This document shows positions 1 to 5,684 of a stretch of 22,713 bases of DNA, piece by piece. The notes under the pieces were generated by a model. The model saw only the letters and a list, made by a program, of their open reading frames with translations, ran no database searches and had not been told where the DNA came from. A program made the translations under genes and the position numbers. The stretch is from Candidatus Aerophobota bacterium (GTDB lineage: Bacteria > Aerophobota > Aerophobia > Aerophobales > B3-G15): positions 1 to 22,713 of the forward strand of contig JAUWJM010000010.1 of assembly GCA_030607715.1 (NCBI GenBank), written 5' to 3'. Position 1 is the first letter of the stretch, and every line of letters starts with the position of its first letter.

Positions 1-1
1 G

Positions 2-154
2 CTTGATGAAGCCTAAACAATCTCACTGATTCCTATTCCAAAAGCCTCTATATCATATTATAGGGGAAGAAAAAAAGGGGAAAAATTGGTGAAAAAACTT
101 CTTCAGGAAAGGGAAAAACAAAGAAAATTAGAAAGGAAACAAGATGGAGAATAA
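2..154 (+). pseudogene. C-terminal part of a VapB-type antitoxin, interrupted by an in-frame TAA
   Basis: One frame reads LDEA, then a TAA stop at 14-16, then 45 codons (TISLIPIPK... ending QDGE) to TAA at 152-154. The ISLIPIPK stretch resembles the end of the swapped-hairpin domain of AbrB/MazE-type antitoxins, and the following Lys/Glu-rich helix is what a toxin-binding tail looks like. The frame overlaps the PIN toxin start (144) by 11 bases, as is usual for antitoxin-toxin pairs. The gene begins outside the window. A CAA-to-TAA change would explain the stop. A restart at GTG 89, with AGGGG at 76-80 upstream, could still make a 21-residue tail peptide. Family assignment rests on a short fragment and is tentative. 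Confidence 0.4.
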
Positions 155-575
155 ACCTATCAGATATGTTTTAGATACCTCAGCCTTACTTGCTCTTCGG
201 GAAGATGAAGCAGGAGCAGATGAGGTGGAAAAGATATTAAGGAAAGGAGAAAAAGGTGAGTGTGAAGTTTACCTCTCTTTTATGACATTAATGGAGTTAT
301 GCTACCGTTTATGGCAAGACAAAGGTGAGCAGTTTGCTAAAAAAATTCTTGCGGAAACAAGAGCCTTACCTATTCAGGAAATAAGAGAAGAAAATGATTT
401 GCTTATTAAGGCATCTCGAGTTAAAGCTACCTTTAGCCTTTCGGTAGCTGATTCCTGGATTATAGCAACTGCTTGGCAGAAAAAGGCTAAGTTAGTTCAC
501 AAAGATCCAGAGTTTGAACAAGTAAGACAAATAGTAAAATCGGTGTCTTTGCCTTATAAGGATACAGTAAAATAG
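144..575 (+). CDS. VapC-family PIN-domain ribonuclease toxin
   Basis: A 143-residue protein spanning a complete PIN domain. PIN toxins are Mg-dependent RNases that cut tRNA, rRNA or mRNA when the partner antitoxin is lost. The acidic residues expected at the metal site are visible: Asp11 in VLDTSALLAL, Glu51 in TLMELCYRL, Asp103 in SVADSWIIATA and Asp121 in HKDPEF, so the toxin looks catalytically intact. Its start overlaps the end of the upstream antitoxin-like frame, and a second toxin-antitoxin pair begins 16 bases downstream. The odd point is that the toxin appears whole while the antitoxin in front is interrupted. Either the antitoxin is still made in part, another antitoxin protects the cell, or the stop is a sequencing error. 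Family assignment is firm; the target is unknown. Confidence 0.85.
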   Translation: MENKPIRYVLDTSALLALREDEAGADEVEKILRKGEKGECEVYLSFMTLMELCYRLWQDKGEQFAKKILAETRALPIQEIREENDLLIKASRVKATFSLSVADSWIIATAWQKKAKLVHKDPEFEQVRQIVKSVSLPYKDTVK

Positions 576-591
576 GAAATAGGAAAATACT

Positions 592-840
592 GTGAAAACA
601 GCAATATCAATTCCTGATGGCCTGTTCGCAACGGTGAAAGAAATGTCTAAAAAATTAAATATCTCTCGCAGCCAATTCTTCGTTGAGGCGGCAAAAGACT
701 ATATCACCAGGCAAAAAAACAAGGAACTATTTGAGACTCTGAATAAGGTATACTCGGAGATTGATGCAAAACAAGAAATAGAGCTAAGAAAACAAGCCAA
801 GAAACATTATTCTAAATTGCTGGAAGCTGAAAGATGGTAA
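592..840 (+). CDS. Ribbon-helix-helix (CopG/MazE-type) antitoxin
   Basis: An 82-residue protein starting at GTG 592, with an AGGA-like ribosome site about 7 bases upstream. Residues 2-12 (KTAISIPDGLF) form the beta strand expected of a ribbon-helix-helix DNA-binding domain. They are followed by two helices containing KLNISRSQFFVEAAKDYI, the classic 'SRSQ' helix of CopG/MazE antitoxins. The charged C-terminal tail (about 45-82) would wrap the toxin. The gene overlaps the MazF start by 7 bases, so translation is probably coupled. Such antitoxins usually repress their own operon together with the toxin. No obvious operator could be picked out in the 16 bases before it, so transcription may come from further upstream. 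Confidence 0.85.
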   Translation: MKTAISIPDGLFATVKEMSKKLNISRSQFFVEAAKDYITRQKNKELFETLNKVYSEIDAKQEIELRKQAKKHYSKLLEAERW

Positions 841-1133
841 TCAATCAAGGTGATATATTCTGGATTGAGTTGGGAATTCCATCAGGCTCTTCCCCTGGCT
901 ATAGATATCCCCATGTTGTAATTCAAAATAACCTGTTTAATAGGAGCAAAATCAATACGATTGTAGTTTGTGCTTTGACCTCAAATTTAAAGCGAGCAAA
1001 AGCCCCGGGAAATGTCCTCTTATCACAAGGTGAGGCGAATTTAAAAAAGGAAAGCGTGGTAAATGTATCCCAAATTATTACTGTAGATAAAGCAGATTTA
1101 GTTGAAAAAATAGGTACATTATCACCAAAGTGA
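834..1133 (+). CDS. MazF/PemK-family mRNA interferase toxin, ending early at an in-frame TGA
   Basis: A 99-residue protein with the MazF/PemK fold signature: GDIFWIELG at the N-terminus, then GYRYPHVVIQNN (the Arg-containing loop), TIVVCALTSN, and SVVNVSQIITVDK. These toxins are sequence-specific, ribosome-independent endoribonucleases. The reading stops at TGA 1131-1133 straight after IGTLSPK, but the same frame continues as VHQILEGIRAIN to a second TGA at 1170-1172. That continuation closely matches the usual C-terminal helix of the family, where a residue such as Arg would join the two parts; CGA-to-TGA is the simplest change. The catalytic region is present, but the last helix, part of the dimer core, would be missing. 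The toxin may therefore be weak or dead. Confidence 0.8.
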   Translation: MVINQGDIFWIELGIPSGSSPGYRYPHVVIQNNLFNRSKINTIVVCALTSNLKRAKAPGNVLLSQGEANLKKESVVNVSQIITVDKADLVEKIGTLSPK

Positions 1134-1203
1134 GTGCATCAAATCTTGGAAGGCATCAGGGCTATTAACTGAGTCGAGGGACATAAGGTAAGAATGGTGA
1201 TTT

Positions 1204-2541
1204 ATGGGCATAATACAGCAACAAATACTCCCATCAGAAGAAATTATCAAGCTATTTAGTACAAAGGAAATTGACAAAGATTGGTCCTTTGTAGGATACA
1301 AGCCCTCGGATACTGCTAAATGGACGCATGGATACCATCGCTATCCTGCTAAATTTATTCCTCAATTGGTTGAAAAGTTAATTGATGAGTATACATCTTG
1401 CAAAAATGCACATATAAACGATCCATTTATGGGAAGCGGAACAACTATTGTTACAGCAATATCTAAAGGGTTTAAGGCAAGTGGAACCGACATCAATAAA
1501 ATAGCTTATTTGATGACTAAGGTAAAATCAACCCTGATAAACCCAGATTATCTGGATAAAAAGATAAAAGAATTTCTATCAGAATTGGAATTCTTAGAAA
1601 ACTCAAACATGTCATTATTCAGGGGAAATATTAAACCTTTAATTCCCCAAAGGCACATTGATAGGATTAATTATTGGTTTACTGAAAAAAATAAAATTAA
1701 ACTTGGGAAAATATTAAGGGTTATTTATGAGGAAGAGAATGAAACACTCAGGGATTTTTTCCTTGTTGCTTTTAGTCATACTTTAAAAAACTGTTCTATA
1801 TGGCTACAGACAAGCACAAAACCAACGAGAGATCCAAGAAAAAAACCAGCTAATCCCCTCTATGTATTAAAAAAGCATTTGAAAAAAATGCGAAGGGGGG
1901 ACAATGCTTTTTATAAAATTGTCCCTGAAAAAATAAGAAATAACATTAAAGAATATCTAAACATAAAAATTGGTGAGGCTAAAAAACAACCTGTACCCGG
2001 CAATAGCACAGATTTAATTATAAGTTCAAGTCCCTATGTTACCAGTTATGAATACGCAGATTTACATCAACTGTCAACAATCTGGCTTGACTTGGCAGAT
2101 GATTTAATAGAATATAAAAGGGAATTCATCGGAACATCTTATAAAAGGTATGATAATAAAAAATTAAAAAGTAAAATCGCTACAGACATAGTTAGCCAAA
2201 TGTCTAAAAAAAGTAAGAAAATGGCAAAGGAAATTGAAGCATTTTTCATTGATATGCAGGAGGTATTTACCGAGAGTTTTAGAATTTTGAAACCTGGGGG
2301 TAGATGCTGTTATGTGATTGGTGATACGAGATTAAAAGGGGTAGATATACTAAATGCTGAAGTCTTTGCAGAGAGTCTGCAGTATTCAGGTTTTGAACTT
2401 GACAGAATAATAAAAAGGGAAATACCATCAAAAATACTCCCGCAAAAGAGAGATGAAAAAACAGGAAGATTTGCCAGCAATAATGATGCAAATTCAGAGG
2501 CTTACCCTATTGAATACATTGTAATTGGGCTAAGGAAGTGA
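1204..2541 (+). CDS. DNA methyltransferase (N4-cytosine/N6-adenine class), first of the R-M operon
   Basis: A 445-residue amino-methyltransferase. The SAM-binding motif I is DPFMGSGTT at residues 73-81, with the acidic motif II residue in GTDIN (Asp96). The catalytic motif IV is SSPY at 275-278, followed by a DLHQLSTIWLDLAD helix. Upstream, THGYHRYPAKFIPQL is the conserved lead-in seen in this group. Motif I precedes motif IV, so this is not the beta arrangement common in type II N4/N6 enzymes. The 190-residue insert between the motifs probably holds target recognition. The C-terminal ILKPGGRCCYVIGDTR matches later strands of the fold. It starts a tight operon with a restriction endonuclease 4 bases downstream, so its likely job is to protect host sites. 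N4 versus N6 specificity cannot be read; SSPY leans to N4-cytosine. Confidence 0.85.
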   Translation: MGIIQQQILPSEEIIKLFSTKEIDKDWSFVGYKPSDTAKWTHGYHRYPAKFIPQLVEKLIDEYTSCKNAHINDPFMGSGTTIVTAISKGFKASGTDINKIAYLMTKVKSTLINPDYLDKKIKEFLSELEFLENSNMSLFRGNIKPLIPQRHIDRINYWFTEKNKIKLGKILRVIYEEENETLRDFFLVAFSHTLKNCSIWLQTSTKPTRDPRKKPANPLYVLKKHLKKMRRGDNAFYKIVPEKIRNNIKEYLNIKIGEAKKQPVPGNSTDLIISSSPYVTSYEYADLHQLSTIWLDLADDLIEYKREFIGTSYKRYDNKKLKSKIATDIVSQMSKKSKKMAKEIEAFFIDMQEVFTESFRILKPGGRCCYVIGDTRLKGVDILNAEVFAESLQYSGFELDRIIKREIPSKILPQKRDEKTGRFASNNDANSEAYPIEYIVIGLRK

Positions 2542-2545
2542 AAAA

Positions 2546-3235
2546 ATGAATTTCGAAGATTTAAAAAGGTTATACCTCAAAAAACGGGAACAATTCGGAA
2601 CTGAAGCCTATAAACACATCTCAGAATTATTGAAAGAAGCAAAAGAAATTCACAGGCAAGATTGGCTTAAAAATCCTACTCCTAATAGAGACCATGAGCA
2701 ATCGTGGCGTGCATTTAAGGGGAAAAACTTAGAAAAATTAGTCCAATATATTATCACAGAGGAAGTAGAAGCACTTGGACTGAAAGTTGTTAACGGAAAT
2801 AAATTAGAACGCTCAATTCATTTATCAATAGAATTAAGCCAAGTTAAAAGGAATTTAGCCGTTGATTACGGAGAATTTGGTTTACATTTACCAGATGTAG
2901 ATATTATTATTTATAACCCCCGGAATTATAGAGTCTTGGCTGTTATCTCAAGCAAAGTTACCTTAAGAGAGCGAATTGCTCAAACAGGCTATTGGAAGCT
3001 TAAACTTTTACAAGATGAGGCAACTAAACACATTAAAGTCTACTTTATCACTCCTGATGAGGATAAGACATTAACTTATAAGAAACCTGCTAAAAAAGGA
3101 AGAGCAATTGTAGAAATAGACTTAGATGGAAGTTACGTTTTGACGGAAGAAAAAATTGAAGAGAGCAGTAAAGTCAAATTGTTCGAACATTTTATAGAAG
3201 ATTTTAAAAAGTTGTTAAAAAACGAGAGGCAATAA
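2546..3235 (+). CDS. Type II restriction endonuclease, BsaWI-like
   Basis: A 229-residue protein with a PD-(D/E)XK-type nuclease core. A helix with Glu63 (GKNLEKLVQYI) precedes LPDVDIIIYN (Pro116-Asp117, Asp119), then LAVISSKVTLRERIAQTGYW with Lys137. The SSKVTLRER motif resembles the SCKTSLRER signature of a set of type II enzymes related to BsaWI (W^CCGGW), and QSWRAFKGKNLEKL also fits that group. The residue two before Lys137 is Ser rather than Glu/Asp; in several such enzymes the second acid comes from elsewhere in the fold. The gene lies between two DNA methyltransferase genes with no real gaps, which supports a restriction role. The family call is from memory of the motif and is moderate; the recognition site cannot be read from the sequence. 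Confidence 0.75.
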   Translation: MNFEDLKRLYLKKREQFGTEAYKHISELLKEAKEIHRQDWLKNPTPNRDHEQSWRAFKGKNLEKLVQYIITEEVEALGLKVVNGNKLERSIHLSIELSQVKRNLAVDYGEFGLHLPDVDIIIYNPRNYRVLAVISSKVTLRERIAQTGYWKLKLLQDEATKHIKVYFITPDEDKTLTYKKPAKKGRAIVEIDLDGSYVLTEEKIEESSKVKLFEHFIEDFKKLLKNERQ

Positions 3236-3236
3236 A

Positions 3237-3479
3237 ATGAAAATAGAGCAAATTAACAGGGAATTTAAAAAAATTGATTATGAGCTTAGAGTTAATAAAC
3301 CAGGCTCTGTTCCATATTCTTCCGATTTGGTCAAAAAAAGAGAACTATTGCTTTATGCACAAGTGCACTTATCTAATATATTGGCAGTAAAACTTAAAAA
3401 AGATAAGAAAAGTGAAAGCTTTCAAGAGTATCTATATAAAGTAATAATTTCAAACTATTACAATTGGGGAGAACGATGA
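3237..3479 (+). CDS. Small 80-residue protein of unknown function in the R-M operon
   Basis: It begins one base after the endonuclease stop and its TGA overlaps the ATG of the second methyltransferase (ATGA at 3476-3479), so it is embedded in the operon and very probably translated. The product is highly charged, Lys-rich and predicted mostly helical (KIEQINREFKKIDYELR, then DLVKKRELLLYAQVHLSNILAVKLKK). I see no helix-turn-helix of the kind found in R-M controller (C) proteins, no cysteines and no signal peptide. It could be a helper of the endonuclease, part of the methyltransferase, or a regulator. I do not recognise the family. Confidence 0.7.
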   Translation: MKIEQINREFKKIDYELRVNKPGSVPYSSDLVKKRELLLYAQVHLSNILAVKLKKDKKSESFQEYLYKVIISNYYNWGER

Positions 3480-4159
3480 ACAATAAACCAAAGTTTGAGA
3501 CAACAACATTATGGGATTTTCCAACTCAAAATTATGGTGATAGGCATCATGGGGATAATAAGTATCGTGGTGTGACACCTGCTTTTATCATCTGGAATCT
3601 TATCCAAAGATACACAAAGGAAGGAGATATAGTAGTTGATCCAATGTGCGGGAGTGGATCCACTATTGATGTGTGTAAAGAGGAAAAGAGAGAAGTTTTA
3701 GGCTTTGATATAGTGCCTTATAGAAGTGATATAAAGCAAGCTGATGCAAGAAATTTACCATTGGAAGACAAAATCGCAGATTTTGTCTTTATTGACTCGC
3801 CTTATTCAGACAACATAAAATACAATGAGCATCCCGATAACATAGGCAATATTTCTTGTGAGAACCTAAGATTTTTTGAGGAGTTAGAAAAGGTTGCAAG
3901 AGAGATACACCGTATCCTAAAACCATGGAAATATATGGCATGGCTTATTGGAGATCAAGCAAAGAAGAGAAAATTTACTCCAGTTGGATTCAAACTATAC
4001 TTCATACTGGAGCGATATTTCAAACCTGTCGATACTATCTGTGTGACAAGACATAATCAGGCTTCTAATACAGATGTTTGGCACTATAGGGCGAGGAAAT
4101 ATAACTTCTATCTAAGGGGATTCAAGTATCTGCTAATAATGCAAAAAATAAGTAAATAA
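3476..4159 (+). CDS. Second DNA methyltransferase of the R-M operon (N4/N6 class)
   Basis: A 227-residue SAM-dependent DNA methyltransferase. The start is placed at ATG 3476, which overlaps the previous stop and has GGGGAG at 3467-3472; a TTG at 3464 is in frame but less likely. Motif I is DPMCGSGS at 55-62, motif II ends at Asp78 (LGFDI), and motif IV is DSPY at 107-110. REIHRILKPWKYMAWLIGDQ matches the later strands. At about half the size of the first methyltransferase it lacks room for a large target-recognition domain. The two could modify the two strands of an asymmetric site, or this one could need the other or the small 80-residue protein for recognition. The MTase call is firm; base and site are unknown. 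Confidence 0.85.
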   Translation: MNNKPKFETTTLWDFPTQNYGDRHHGDNKYRGVTPAFIIWNLIQRYTKEGDIVVDPMCGSGSTIDVCKEEKREVLGFDIVPYRSDIKQADARNLPLEDKIADFVFIDSPYSDNIKYNEHPDNIGNISCENLRFFEELEKVAREIHRILKPWKYMAWLIGDQAKKRKFTPVGFKLYFILERYFKPVDTICVTRHNQASNTDVWHYRARKYNFYLRGFKYLLIMQKISK

Positions 4160-4183
4160 AATTGTCATTTCCTTAATCCAAAT

Positions 4184-5473
4184 TTATCTCTCAATAGAAT
4201 CCCATCTTTCTAAAAGATAGGGCTTTAACTCCTCAAATTTATCGCATAACTCCTCTATTACCTTCTCTGCTTCATAGGTAGGCATTTTCTTAGTTTCAAT
4301 AATAAATGAGGCTGTCCTGCCAAAATAGATAGGCACAAGAGATGCTATGAGTTTGTCTAATATTTCCTGCGGCTTGTCTTTTCTTTGATGATAGGCAACA
4401 GCGAAATCATAGACTGTTCGTACCCAGAGTTCCTGAGAAAGGCTAAAATTATCCAAAGAGAGTTTAGCTACCTTTTCTAATTGTCTCACTCTTTCCTGGG
4501 GAAGAAAAGTAAACCAATAATCATGATTCTCATTTAATCCTTTTCTGAACTTATCTATCAAAAGCTCAAGATTCACCAATACTGGCTCAGGAGAGACTTC
4601 CGAGCGAAAACCATACATAGCTGTTGGCCTTGATCGGGTAACTTTCCTCCAATGACTTTCATAATTACACATTAAGTGAAATAGTGTGCCTACTACCTGT
4701 TTAAACATAGGGCCAAGACTCCTCGCGGGGTCCTTGACATCATGTATTTTAGCTCCCAAGAAAGACTGGCATATTTTGCATCCCTCATTTATAGCAGTAG
4801 TAGTCATCCAGATATCTATACCATAACGAGCTACATCCGTCTTCCAAACATCTTTGGACAAAAAAAATTTAACCAGTTTACTGGAAAATCCAAAATCTCC
4901 TCCTATAGGTTGACGCACCCTCAAACCGTAAAGAGCTCTGGTCAAAGGATAAACAATGGAATTGGTAATGGTTCCATCGTATTTATGGCGAGAATAAAGA
5001 GGGCAGACATAATCGTAGTCTTTTATTAAGATGGGACCGGCCAAAAACTCAATCCATTCTGGACTAATACTCCTTAAATCAGAATCAATCACCACGCAGA
5101 CTTTAACCCTGAGTAATCTCGCTGCCTCAAAAATAGCCTTAAAAGCGCTTCCCTTTCCCAGAATGCCGTTATAAGCTATAGGGAAACTTTGGGCTGGATA
5201 AACAGGATGCTCAACAAGAATGGTATCTAAATCAGTATAGACACTGGTTTCTCTAACAATATCCCTTGTTTTATCGATAGAACCACTATCAGAGTTCATG
5301 ATCACTGCTCTGAATTTGGGGAAGTATTTAGCCAGACCATATTGAGCTGCTCTCACTACATGACCAATGGTTCTTTCATTGTTGTAACTGGGTATCCCCA
5401 CTAAAATATCTGCCTTTCCCACCTTTTCGATTTGATACTTTGCTTCCTCTGTCAGAGCACTTTCACTTCTCAT
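4184..5473 (-). CDS. GT2/GT81-like glycosyltransferase, probable glucosylglycerate or glucosyl-3-phosphoglycerate type synthase
   Basis: A 429-residue cytosolic protein with a GT-A fold. ADILVGIPSYNNERTIGHVV (about 21-40) is the donor-binding start, CVVIDSDLRSISPEW (about 126-140) carries the metal-binding Asp-X-Asp (130-132), and VRQPIGGDFGFSS (about 186-198) matches the acceptor region of glucosyl-3-phosphoglycerate, glucosylglycerate and mannosylglycerate synthases. No membrane segments are apparent. Such enzymes move glucose (or mannose) from NDP-sugar to glycerate or 3-phosphoglycerate to make compatible solutes. The trehalose-handling operon 5 kb away fits an osmolyte/NDP-glucose theme, but the acceptor is an inference. 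The start ATG has a good AGGAG, and a minus-strand promoter lies at 5527-5554. The gene converges on the second methyltransferase. Confidence 0.7.
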   Translation of the reverse strand: MRSESALTEEAKYQIEKVGKADILVGIPSYNNERTIGHVVRAAQYGLAKYFPKFRAVIMNSDSGSIDKTRDIVRETSVYTDLDTILVEHPVYPAQSFPIAYNGILGKGSAFKAIFEAARLLRVKVCVVIDSDLRSISPEWIEFLAGPILIKDYDYVCPLYSRHKYDGTITNSIVYPLTRALYGLRVRQPIGGDFGFSSKLVKFFLSKDVWKTDVARYGIDIWMTTTAINEGCKICQSFLGAKIHDVKDPARSLGPMFKQVVGTLFHLMCNYESHWRKVTRSRPTAMYGFRSEVSPEPVLVNLELLIDKFRKGLNENHDYWFTFLPQERVRQLEKVAKLSLDNFSLSQELWVRTVYDFAVAYHQRKDKPQEILDKLIASLVPIYFGRTASFIIETKKMPTYEAEKVIEELCDKFEELKPYLLERWDSIER

Positions 5474-5526
5474 ACATCATCTCCTTTTAACAACCAGTAT
5501 TGGACATTCCTCACTCTTTAAAAGCA

Positions 5527-5554
5527 ATTTTAACATCAAGATAAAAAAAGTCAA
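5527..5554 (-). promoter_or_regulatory. Sigma-70-type promoter for the glycosyltransferase gene
   Basis: Read on the minus strand: TTGACT, a 16-base spacer, then TAAAAT (-35 at 5549-5554, -10 at 5527-5532). The transcript would start near 5520, giving an untranslated leader of about 45 bases to the ATG at 5473 with AAAAGGAG in it. Confidence 0.55.
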
Positions 5555-5576
5555 TTCTCTCCTTTACCTATAATGG

Positions 5577-5604
5577 TTGACATAACGAAAAAGAGTAATA
5601 TCAT
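5577..5604 (+). promoter_or_regulatory. Sigma-70-type promoter for the TPP-enzyme gene
   Basis: Plus strand: TTGACA at 5577-5582, 16-base spacer, TATCAT at 5599-5604. It sits back-to-back with the minus-strand promoter at 5527-5554, so both genes of the divergent pair have their own signal within about 80 bases. Confidence 0.6.
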
Positions 5605-5623
5605 ATAGTTTAAAGGAGAAATA

Positions 5624-5665
5624 ATGAATATCCTCACAGCACAGTCAAAGAAAGTGAAAAAGTAA
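5624..5665 (+). CDS. Possible 13-codon leader ORF upstream of the TPP enzyme
   Basis: ATG 5624 opens MNILTAQSKKVKK and closes at TAA 5663-5665. The sequence AAAGGAG at 5612-5618 is a good ribosome site with 5-base spacing, at least as good as that of the main gene. It ends 19 bases before the GTG start of the TPP enzyme and lies after the promoter at 5577-5604. It is not rich in Val/Leu/Ile codons as classical ilv leader peptides are, and I see no convincing terminator/antiterminator pair, so attenuation is not supported. It could be a translated leader or chance. Confidence 0.3.
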   Translation: MNILTAQSKKVKK

Positions 5666-5684
5666 TTTAAAAAAGGAGATGACA

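Noticed and set aside
1131..1172. TGA in the MazF-like gene as selenocysteine or reassigned codon
   Set aside because: Other genes here end at TGA (for example 2539-2541 and 3477-3479), the neighbouring antitoxin is broken by TAA instead, and no fitting SECIS-like hairpin or Sec role in MazF is apparent.
3237..3479. 80-residue protein as an R-M controller (C) protein
   Set aside because: Size fits, but no helix-turn-helix pattern could be seen and its position between R and M rather than upstream of R is atypical.
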